The translations under genes were made by a program, and so were the position numbers. A stretch of 64,000 bases of DNA. It comes from DAOTVX01 sp034436015. GTDB lineage: Bacteria > Chloroflexota > Anaerolineae > Anaerolineales > Villigracilaceae. Within the stretch, counting starts at the first letter, position 1; every line of letters begins with the position of its first letter. The stretch lies in contig DAOTWG010000010.1 of NCBI GenBank assembly GCA_034436015.1, forward strand, positions 62,001 to 126,000. The letters are read 5' to 3'. Below the pieces are notes generated by a model. The model saw only the letters and a list, made by a program, of their open reading frames with translations. It did not search any database and was not told the DNA's origin. Positions 16,368 through 23,349 of this stretch are shown one piece after another.

Positions 16368-17249
16368 TTACCTTCCTTCTGTCTGTCCCAGCCGAACGAT
16401 CCAATACCACAACGTAGTCCCTACAATTTCCAGGCTTTGCGGGGAGACTTTGTCGGGAGTGTCGGCAGCGGTATGCCAGTAAGGATAGTCGAAATCAATG
16501 ATGACCGCGGCGGGGATGCCGGCTTCGAGGAAGGGGATGTGATCGTCAAAGATGCTGTATTTCGGTTCGGCGATGAATTGCTCCCCATAGCCTAGCCAAG
16601 CGGCCTGTTGCCAGATAGCATTGGCCAGGGCCTGGTCAGAGTTTCGTTCCAAGAAGATGTTCAGATCGGCGTCTCCGACCATGTCCACGATAATGACGGC
16701 CTGCGGACGGAAGGTCATCTCGGCGACGAATGCGCGTGCGCCCATACTCCATTCCCAGCCTGGGAAACCGCCGTTGTCTTCTGCGTCGAAGAAGACCAGC
16801 CAGAGGGGAACCGTATCCTTCGGTAACGTACGCGCCAGTTCGAGCAACACGGCGACGCCGGAAGCGCCATCGTTGGCGCCGGGCACGGGCGTGTTGGGAT
16901 GGTCGGGATCGCGATCGGCATGGAGACGGCAGTCGTAGTGAGTACCCAGCAGGAGGGTGGGGGCTTCCTCGGAGCGATAGGCGATGACATTGTGGATGGG
17001 CTTTCCGTTTGACTCGGCGTACTGGGCGCGGACATGCCAACCGGCTTGGTCGAGTTCGCTTTGCAGCCAGACGAGGAAACGCGCGTGCGCAGCACTTTGC
17101 GGTGTACGTGGCCCGAGCTTTACCTGGGCGACGACGTCTTGATAGGCGCGTTGCCCGTCAAAGACTTTACGTTCACAGGCAGAAAGCGACCACAGTAGGA
17201 ACAGGTTGGTGAGCACAGGGAGGACAAAGCGTATTATGCGTGTAGCCAT
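16368..17249 (-). CDS. M28-family lipoprotein, glutaminyl-peptide cyclotransferase-like
   Basis: With the ATG at 17249 (rather than the TTG at 17273, which lacks a ribosome site) this is a 293-residue exported lipoprotein. The signal peptide is short and ends in the lipobox LSAC near residue 25. The zinc-peptidase-fold core shows LLGTHYDCR, PGANDGASGVAVLLELAR, FFDAEDNGGFPGWEWSMGA and VDMVGDADLNIF. That pattern is typical of the M28 subgroup containing glutaminyl cyclases, which form N-terminal pyroglutamate; aminopeptidase activity is the alternative. It lies downstream of trmFO, 28 bases after its stop with this start, so it is probably co-transcribed. Located on the outer face of the membrane. 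Confidence 0.85.
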   Translation of the reverse strand: MATRIIRFVLPVLTNLFLLWSLSACERKVFDGQRAYQDVVAQVKLGPRTPQSAAHARFLVWLQSELDQAGWHVRAQYAESNGKPIHNVIAYRSEEAPTLLLGTHYDCRLHADRDPDHPNTPVPGANDGASGVAVLLELARTLPKDTVPLWLVFFDAEDNGGFPGWEWSMGARAFVAEMTFRPQAVIIVDMVGDADLNIFLERNSDQALANAIWQQAAWLGYGEQFIAEPKYSIFDDHIPFLEAGIPAAVIIDFDYPYWHTAADTPDKVSPQSLEIVGTTLWYWIVRLGQTEGR

Positions 17250-17277
17250 GAAATCCCATCGCCCCTTCTTCAAGAGG

Positions 17278-18639
17278 TCAGGCCAAAGAGATGTCTTTCA
17301 AAAACGCTTCCAAATCCCGATGAGCGCGTTCGGCGTATGCTGTGGCGCGGGCGCGCTTACCGCGGATAAGCTTGCTCGGTAGCGGCGGAAGAATGCCAAA
17401 ATTGGCCTTCATAGGCTGGAAGTCCTTCATGTCAGCGTGGGTGATGTAGTAACAGAGCGCGCCGAGCATGGTTGTAGGAGGTAGGGTGAGAGGAGATTGT
17501 CCCCGTTTCCAGCGCGTGGCATTCCAGCCGGCCAAGAGACCGGTGGCAATATTTCCCAGGTATCCCTCGACTCCGGTGATCTGACCGGCCAAGAACAAGT
17601 CGGGACGTTGACGCGTTTGCAACGTGGGCAAGAGCACTTTGGGCGAGGCGATGAACGTGTTGCGGTGCATTTGTCCGTAACGGACGAATTCTGCCTTTTC
17701 CAGCCCTGGAATCAGGCGGAACACGCGCGCTTGCGCAGAGTACGTTAGATTTGTTTGAAAGCCGACCATGTTATATAAGGTAGCAGCCAGGTTGTCTTGG
17801 CGCAATTGAACAACAGCATAGGGTTGTTTCCCACTGCGTGGATCTACCAAACCGACTGGGCGGAGTGGCCCGAAAGCGAGTGCCTCGCGCCCGCGCTGAG
17901 CCATAATCTCGATAGGTAAGCAACCTTCAAAGTAAGTAGGAGCGCCGGCATCCACGCTGTGTTCGATCTCCTGCTCAAACTCGCGTAGAGGCACTCGTTC
18001 GGCGGAAAGTAGGGCGTCCACGAACGTATTGTATTCCTGTTCGGTCATTGGGCAGTTGATATAGTCGCCTTTCTCTTGCTCGCTGCGCGCGTAGCGCGAG
18101 GCGCGAAAGGCGAGTTCCATATTGATTGATTCGGCGGCGATGGTAGGCGCAATCGCATCGAAGAAATATAAGTGCTCCTCGCCGGTGAAGGAGGCAATGG
18201 CTTGTGCCAGAGCCGGCGAGGTCAGCGGGCCGGAGGCAAGAATGCACAAGCCGGATGGAATTTCTCGCATCTCCTGGCGCAGGATTTCAATGTTAGGATG
18301 GGCCTGAAGCGTTCGCGTTACTCGTTCGGCGAACTTCTGGCGGTCAACGGCCAGGGCGCTACCGGCTGGTAGTGCTGTCGCCTCCGCACAGGTCAGCAGG
18401 AGCGATCCGAGCTGGTGGAGTTCCTTCTGCAAGACGCCGGCTGCTCTGTCGGGCAGACGTGAACCAAGCGAGTTGGAGCAAACGAGTTCGGCGAGAAAGC
18501 TCGTTGCGTGGACGCCGGTCGAAACAAGAGGGCGCATCTCGTACAGTCTTACACGTAAGCCGCGTTGCGCGGCCTGCCAGGCCGCCTCGCTTCCGGCCAG
18601 ACCGCCGCCGATAATGATCAAATCGGGTGGGGGCGTCAT
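17278..18639 (-). CDS. trmFO: Methylenetetrahydrofolate--tRNA-(uracil-5-)-methyltransferase TrmFO
   Basis: A 453-residue FAD protein of the usual TrmFO length. The N-terminal dinucleotide motif IIIGGGLAGSEAAWQA and the family stretches LYEMRP, ELVCSNSLGS and GYLGNIATGLLAG are present. It makes the C5-methyl of U54 in the T-loop of tRNA using methylenetetrahydrofolate and FADH2, acting on tRNA in the cytoplasm. Its presence implies a folate-dependent route rather than SAM-dependent TrmA. The gene is divergent from asnS across a 119-base gap; a TACAAT at 18673-18678 on this strand may be its -10. Confidence 0.93.
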   Translation of the reverse strand: MTPPPDLIIIGGGLAGSEAAWQAAQRGLRVRLYEMRPLVSTGVHATSFLAELVCSNSLGSRLPDRAAGVLQKELHQLGSLLLTCAEATALPAGSALAVDRQKFAERVTRTLQAHPNIEILRQEMREIPSGLCILASGPLTSPALAQAIASFTGEEHLYFFDAIAPTIAAESINMELAFRASRYARSEQEKGDYINCPMTEQEYNTFVDALLSAERVPLREFEQEIEHSVDAGAPTYFEGCLPIEIMAQRGREALAFGPLRPVGLVDPRSGKQPYAVVQLRQDNLAATLYNMVGFQTNLTYSAQARVFRLIPGLEKAEFVRYGQMHRNTFIASPKVLLPTLQTRQRPDLFLAGQITGVEGYLGNIATGLLAGWNATRWKRGQSPLTLPPTTMLGALCYYITHADMKDFQPMKANFGILPPLPSKLIRGKRARATAYAERAHRDLEAFLKDISLA

Positions 18640-18718
18640 AGGAACACTTCGGGTGGTACGGATTGCTTACCAATTGTAACAGAAAGACATTGCTTCCTTC
18701 GTCCTCCTTGTGGGCGAG

Positions 18719-18724
18719 TATAAT
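18719..18724 (+). promoter_or_regulatory. asnS -10 element
   Basis: A perfect TATAAT sits 34 bases before the asnS ATG, in the divergent gap between trmFO and asnS. No good -35 is seen at 16-18 bases spacing; TTGCTT at 18690-18695 is too far away. Confidence 0.5.
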
Positions 18725-18758
18725 CAAGATACTTTTCCATTGTTTTCAGGAGTATGCC

Positions 18759-20102
18759 ATGTTCCCTCTTATTCGCATTGAGGAAATTGCTCACTATGTT
18801 GGTCGGGATGTGACCGTACGCGGTTGGGTGTATAACCGTACTGATAAAGGGAAATTGGTCTTCTTGCTCGTGCGCGATGGCAGCGGTTTTGTGCAGTGCG
18901 TTGCTTTTAAGGGAGATCTATCGGGGCCTTTGTTTGATGAGATCGCCCATCTGCCACAAGAATCATCTGTGGTTGTGAATGGCGTGGTACGTGCGGATTC
19001 GCGCGCGCCGGGCATTCCCGGCGGTTATGAGATCGGCGTGCGTGACCTGAAGGTTGTCCAAGCGGCTAGTGAAGACTATCCGATGGCGCTCAAGGAGCAT
19101 GGGCCGGATTTTGCTCTCGATCATCGCCATCTCTGGATTCGTATGCCGAGTCAGTGGGCGATTCTGCGCGTGCGCGCCACGGTGATCGCTGCTGTACGCG
19201 AATGGCTCGATTCGCACGGATTTATCAACCTGGACACACCGATTCTCACACCGGCAGCTTGCGAAGGGACAACAACGCTCTTTGAAACGGAGTACTTTGA
19301 TGAGGGCAAGGCCTACCTGACACAGTCTGGGCAGTTGTACAATGAAGCCAATATTATGGCATTCGGCAAGGTATATTGCTTCGGCCCAACGTTTCGCGCC
19401 GAGAAATCGAAGACTCGCCGTCATCTAACGGAATTCTGGATGGTGGAACCGGAGATCGCGTTTTGCGACTTGGATGGGTTGATGGAGATTGAGGAACAGT
19501 TCGTCGCGCATATTGTGAAGCGTGTGCTGCGTGAGCGCACGCCGGAATTGAGGTCGCTTGGCCGCGACATCGGCCGCCTGAAGAATATCGAGCCGCCTTT
19601 CCCGCGCCTTTCCTACGATGAGGCAGCTAGGATATTGCACGACATCTACGAAGAGGAAATCGACCCTCCGAAGAAGGACTTACTTAAGTTCGAATGGGGG
19701 ATGGATCTTGGTTCGCCTCATGAAATCGCATTGACCTCGCGTTATGAGAAGCCTGTTTTCATCTATGGGTATCCTACCAAGGCTAAGGCCTTCTACATGG
19801 AACCATGGCCGGGGCGGCCAGAAATCTGCAAGTCGGTGGATTTGCTTGCTCCCGAAGGGTACGGTGAAATCATTGGCGGATCGGAACGTATTTCGAATCA
19901 CAATCTTCTTCAGCAACGCATTCATGAGCAGGGCTTGCCGGAAGAAGCGTTTCGCTGGTACCTCGACTTGCGCAAATACGGCTCGGTGCCGCACTCAGGC
20001 TTTGGTATGGGCATCGAACGAACGGTAGCTTGGTTGTGCGGCATTGAGCATATTCGTGAAGCCATTCCGTTCCCTCGCACGATTAAGCGCGTGTATCCAT
20101 AG
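18759..20102 (+). CDS. asnS: Asparaginyl-tRNA synthetase
   Basis: The ATG at 18759 (after CAGGAGT) gives 447 residues. The OB-fold anticodon domain is residues 1-105 (VTVRGWVYNRTDKGKLVFL). The class II catalytic core follows, with motif 2 FGPTFRAEKSKTRRHLTEF and WMVEPEIAF typical of AsnRS rather than AspRS, and motif 3 GFGMGIERTVAWLCG near the C-terminus. It charges tRNA-Asn directly. An alternative in-frame start upstream (18663) overlaps the promoter and is rejected. The permease gene follows after 9 bases, probably in the same transcript. Confidence 0.93.
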   Translation: MFPLIRIEEIAHYVGRDVTVRGWVYNRTDKGKLVFLLVRDGSGFVQCVAFKGDLSGPLFDEIAHLPQESSVVVNGVVRADSRAPGIPGGYEIGVRDLKVVQAASEDYPMALKEHGPDFALDHRHLWIRMPSQWAILRVRATVIAAVREWLDSHGFINLDTPILTPAACEGTTTLFETEYFDEGKAYLTQSGQLYNEANIMAFGKVYCFGPTFRAEKSKTRRHLTEFWMVEPEIAFCDLDGLMEIEEQFVAHIVKRVLRERTPELRSLGRDIGRLKNIEPPFPRLSYDEAARILHDIYEEEIDPPKKDLLKFEWGMDLGSPHEIALTSRYEKPVFIYGYPTKAKAFYMEPWPGRPEICKSVDLLAPEGYGEIIGGSERISNHNLLQQRIHEQGLPEEAFRWYLDLRKYGSVPHSGFGMGIERTVAWLCGIEHIREAIPFPRTIKRVYP

Positions 20103-20111
20103 GTGGCTTGC

Positions 20112-21380
20112 ATGGACGATCTAGCTACCCCGACCTCGCCGCGCTGGGGCGGCATGACGAAGTTAATCGTTGCCCTGACAGGCATCGCCATCGTTGGGGC
20201 TTTGATCATCCGTTTCCATACGCTTATCGTTCCTCTCTTGATGGCGTTTATCCTTGCTTATCTCTTCCATCCCCTGGCCATGTTTTTGCATCAAAGGACT
20301 CCTCTGAGCTGGCGCGGCGCGGTCAATGTAATCTATCTGATTTTCCTGGCAATAGTGCTTACGCTGTTGATATGGGGCGGGGTTGGCCTGGTGCAACAGG
20401 CGCAGAGTCTCATTGTTGCTATTCAGAATAGCCTCTGGGCTTTACCTACCTTTCTGGAGAGTTTAGGAGGGCAGGTCTACCGGCTGGGCCCTTGGGAAGT
20501 GGATCTTTCCGCACTTAATTGGAGTGATTTGAGTCGGGAACTTATCAGGCTGGCGCAGCCTTTGCTGGGGAGAGCAGGCAATTTGATAGGAACGTTAGCG
20601 AGCGGTGCGGCCTCTACCCTGGGTTGGCTGGCTTTTATATACGTTGTTTCCTATTTTCTCTTGTTGGAGAGCGGCGGTTTGCAAATTCCTGTCTTTTCCC
20701 TCGACCTTCCTGGCTACCGCGAGGATTTTCGTTGTTTGGGCGAGGAATTGCGCCGCATCTGGAACGCTTTTTTGCGTGGTCAGATGTTGCTGTTCGTTCT
20801 GACGGTTATTGTCTATACGGTGTTGTTGAGCCTGCTAGGGGTGCGTTATACATTCTGGTTGGCGTTGCTGGCCGGTTTAGCAACCTTCGTGCCGTATGTT
20901 GGGCCTGCGGTAGCCTGGAGTACGTTAGGTCTAGTAGCGCTTTTCCAGCCGTTCCACCCCTGGGGTGCTTCGCCGTTGTTCCACGCTTCCTTGGTGGTGC
21001 TGGCGGCGATTCTGGTGGATCAGGTGTTCAACAGTATGATTACTCCGCGCATCATGGCGCAGGCACTGCGCGTGCATCCGGCAGCTGTGTTGGTTGCAGC
21101 GGTTTTAGCCGCGCGCTTGTTAGGAGTGGTTGGCCTTCTTTTGGCCGCGCCGCTTCTCTCTAGTTTGAAACTCGTCGGCACGTACATCTTACGGAAGATG
21201 CTCGATCAGAATCCCTGGCCTATCCAGAAAGAAGCCGCTCCTGCCGCGCCATCGCTTGGGGGCCGATTCTATCGCTGGTGGAAAAAACGCTTGCGACTCT
21301 GGTCCTCTTCTTTGCGGCGCCGTTCCAGACAAGCGAACGCGAACGAGAAAGGGGATGCTCCTGCGACCGGGAACGAGTAG
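20112..21380 (+). CDS. AI-2E family transporter (polytopic permease)
   Basis: The ATG at 20112 follows AGGTGG at 20101 and gives 422 residues; GTG at 20103 is the alternative. About eight hydrophobic segments are visible, the first at residues 18-60 (LIVALTGIAIVGALIIRF). The C-terminal core FVPYVGPAVAWSTLGLVALF, with the GP motif, and DQVFNSMITPRIM are hallmarks of the AI-2E/TqsA permease family. The members are membrane exporters or channels of uncertain substrate; the AI-2 label comes from E. coli TqsA and need not apply here. The C-terminal tail is strongly basic (KKRLRLWSSSLRRRSR). Confidence 0.85.
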   Translation: MDDLATPTSPRWGGMTKLIVALTGIAIVGALIIRFHTLIVPLLMAFILAYLFHPLAMFLHQRTPLSWRGAVNVIYLIFLAIVLTLLIWGGVGLVQQAQSLIVAIQNSLWALPTFLESLGGQVYRLGPWEVDLSALNWSDLSRELIRLAQPLLGRAGNLIGTLASGAASTLGWLAFIYVVSYFLLLESGGLQIPVFSLDLPGYREDFRCLGEELRRIWNAFLRGQMLLFVLTVIVYTVLLSLLGVRYTFWLALLAGLATFVPYVGPAVAWSTLGLVALFQPFHPWGASPLFHASLVVLAAILVDQVFNSMITPRIMAQALRVHPAAVLVAAVLAARLLGVVGLLLAAPLLSSLKLVGTYILRKMLDQNPWPIQKEAAPAAPSLGGRFYRWWKKRLRLWSSSLRRRSRQANANEKGDAPATGNE

Positions 21381-21428
21381 GTGAATAAGTTGTGGGGCGC
21401 GCCGCAGGCTACTTGTGGAGCGTCAAGT

Positions 21429-22166
21429 TCATCCTTTGTGTCTGACTGCTTTTTGCGGGTTGCCTTTCAATGCTTTTATCTCTGACTCTGAGAGTTCCCG
21501 CCATTGCCCTGGCTTGAGGTTCCCCAGACACAGCGAGGTCATGCGGACGCGAATGATACGCACGACTGGGAGGCCGATTTGGCGTCCCGTTTCTCGAATT
21601 TGCCGTTTATGTCCCTCGCGTAAGATCACACGCAACCAAGCGCCTTTGCCAAATTTGCTTTCCACAGCGACTCTGGCAGGTTGTGTCCGATAGCCATCCG
21701 CCAAGACAACGCCCTTGCGCCAGGCTTCCAATTGTTCTTCATCAGGCTGACGCGCGACCAGGACGCGATATTCCTTTTCGTGTTCGTAGCGGGGGTGGGT
21801 TAGGCGATTTGCGAGCTCTCCATCGTTTGTGAGCAGCAACAACCCCTCGGAATCCAAGTCCAGCCTTCCAACTGGATAGAGCTGAGTGGACACAGGAATC
21901 AGTTCGCGCACGGTGCGACGGCGATCTGGCGAGTAAACGGCGGAGAGTACCCCGCGCGGTTTGTAGAGCAGAATATAGACAGGTTTCTCCGGAGCGGCGA
22001 GAGGAACGCCATCTACCGCAATTCGATCTGCGCCGGCATCGGCTTTCTCTCCTAGCGTCGCGATATGTTCGTTGACGCGCACCCTGCCGGCGGCAATCAA
22101 TTTCTCACAACGCCTTCGTGAGCCGTAACCCGCGCGAGATAGAATCTTCTGCAAACGCTCTTTCAC
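21429..22166 (-). CDS. Pseudouridine synthase, RluB/RsuA family
   Basis: A 245-residue protein starting at GTG. The N-terminal S4 RNA-binding domain covers residues 1-60 (LQKILSRAGYGSRRRCEKLI). The catalytic domain has YPVGRLDLDSEGLLLLTNDG, whose first aspartate is the nucleophile, and GHKRQIRETGRQIGLPV. These enzymes isomerise one uridine in ribosomal RNA: RluB 23S U2605, RsuA 16S U516. Length and motif favour RluB or RluB-like but the site is not proven. It starts 9 bases downstream of the hypothetical gene and is likely co-transcribed with it. Confidence 0.88.
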   Translation of the reverse strand: MKERLQKILSRAGYGSRRRCEKLIAAGRVRVNEHIATLGEKADAGADRIAVDGVPLAAPEKPVYILLYKPRGVLSAVYSPDRRRTVRELIPVSTQLYPVGRLDLDSEGLLLLTNDGELANRLTHPRYEHEKEYRVLVARQPDEEQLEAWRKGVVLADGYRTQPARVAVESKFGKGAWLRVILREGHKRQIRETGRQIGLPVVRIIRVRMTSLCLGNLKPGQWRELSESEIKALKGNPQKAVRHKG

Positions 22167-22175
22167 AGAGAACGA

Positions 22176-22706
22176 TTATACCGCTATCTGCTCCAAGCCA
22201 AAACTGGTTTGTTGCGGGCGCACGAGCAACATAGGCGCTTTGATTGCGCCCATTTGGGGCAAGAAGGGGTTGGTGATCTCCGCTTCGTAGAGGGATATCC
22301 AGGTCAGCCGATTGATGGTAGCGAGCGAGGTGTTGAAATCCGCCTGTGTAGAGACGCGCATCTTGCATTTCAGGACGAAGGTGCCAAGCAAGGCAGTAAC
22401 CGGCAACATGGTGCGATTAGCCTCGTTTGGATCATAATCGAGAGGGTCTTCCGCCGGTGGAGCAAGATGGAAGCCGTACACTAATCCGTTGTATAGGTAG
22501 AGTTCTGGCATAGAGAGCACTTTTGGCGCTCCACACAACAATACAACCTGAGCGCGTAACAGATGGATGTATTCTGGGGCGGCGTCGGTGCGTAGCCAGA
22601 TACTGACTCGTACAGCCTGTTTCGTGATTACATCACCTCTTACCAGGCCATTCGCCGTGTAGGCAATAACAGGCGTTGTTTTTTCATCAGAGGCTGGAGT
22701 GTACAT
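22176..22706 (-). CDS. Conserved-looking hypothetical protein
   Basis: A 176-residue soluble protein that I do not recognise. It alternates hydrophobic and polar residues (beta-rich), with VSIWLRTDAAPEYIHLLRAQVVLL and LYNGLVYGFHLAPP. It carries no signal peptide, membrane segment or metal motif. A strong ribosome site (GAGGAGGT) precedes the ATG, and a TATAAT at 22727-22732 lies close upstream, so it is almost surely a real gene with its own promoter. RluB follows after 9 bases. No function is proposed. Confidence 0.75.
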   Translation of the reverse strand: MYTPASDEKTTPVIAYTANGLVRGDVITKQAVRVSIWLRTDAAPEYIHLLRAQVVLLCGAPKVLSMPELYLYNGLVYGFHLAPPAEDPLDYDPNEANRTMLPVTALLGTFVLKCKMRVSTQADFNTSLATINRLTWISLYEAEITNPFLPQMGAIKAPMLLVRPQQTSFGLEQIAV

Positions 22707-22726
22707 ACTACCTCCTCTTACGAAAT

Positions 22727-22732
22727 ATTATA
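22727..22732 (-). promoter_or_regulatory. -10 element for the hypothetical gene and the pseudouridine synthase gene
   Basis: TATAAT on the minus strand, 20 bases before the ATG at 22706, with GAGGAGG between them. The -35 region is not recognisable. Confidence 0.45.
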
Positions 22733-22776
22733 GAGGTTTTCCTGCCCCCTGACCGTTAATGACATTTCTGAAAAGG

Positions 22777-23349
22777 TCAGGGTGTGGGTACGTCGGAGGG
22801 CTTGGCACGATAGCCTCCGCTCCAGTCAGTGATGTCACAGGTTGCCGTCTGCCCGCCCTTGACCGTGATATGGAAAGGCAGCCGCCCGCATGACCGGCGG
22901 GATCATAGGCCACAATTTGGTATTTGCCCGGTGAGATGAATCCATCTATCGAATATCCTGTGCTGCCGGCGGGAATGAGAAGCCACCAGTGGTGGGGCTT
23001 CTCGTGGTTGAACGCCACGATGACCAGTCTGGGAATACTGCCGTATGGGTAGTCGTAGATTCCGCCGGAAATTGTGCCGGGGGAAGGAGTTTCTGTGGGG
23101 GTGCGAGTAGAGGGGACAGGTGGCATGAAGGTGGCTGTCTGTGAGCGCGGGCGTTGATGACGCCGGTGGAGTTAGCGCTTGCAGGGTGGCCGCCACTATG
23201 GTTGCAAGAAGTTCGTTGTCCCCTAATGTGGGCGCAAGGAGGGAGGGGAGCGTTTCGCTGAACGGCGTCTTTGCGACGTTCGGCAGGTTGCATGCGAACA
23301 GCAACGTCCCCAGAAGAGTCAGGAAGAGAGGGATGTTTGCTTTGTTCAT
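22777..23349 (-). pseudogene. Lipoprotein gene broken by two compensating frameshifts
   Basis: The start at 23349 encodes a lipoprotein signal ending in LLFAC near residue 20, then a Thr/Pro-rich linker. Near 23136-23145 the coding sense passes to the +1 frame (PPVPSTRTPTETPSPG, GSIPRLVIVAFNHEKPHHWW, GKYQIVAYDPAGHAGG). Near 22874-22888 it returns to the first frame (FHITVKGGQTATCDITDW) and ends at TGA 22777-22779. Each segment is convincing in its own frame only. Net frame is zero, so about 190 residues are expected for the intact product. The start overlaps the GH13 stop by 4 bases. This is either a decayed gene or paired sequence errors. Product: surface lipoprotein of unknown function. Confidence 0.7.

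Noticed and set aside
16253..16417. 54-codon frame beginning ATGA at the neuB stop with GGAGG before it
   Set aside because: Coupling signals look real, but the peptide has no recognisable sequence and runs into the antisense M28 gene; probably chance.
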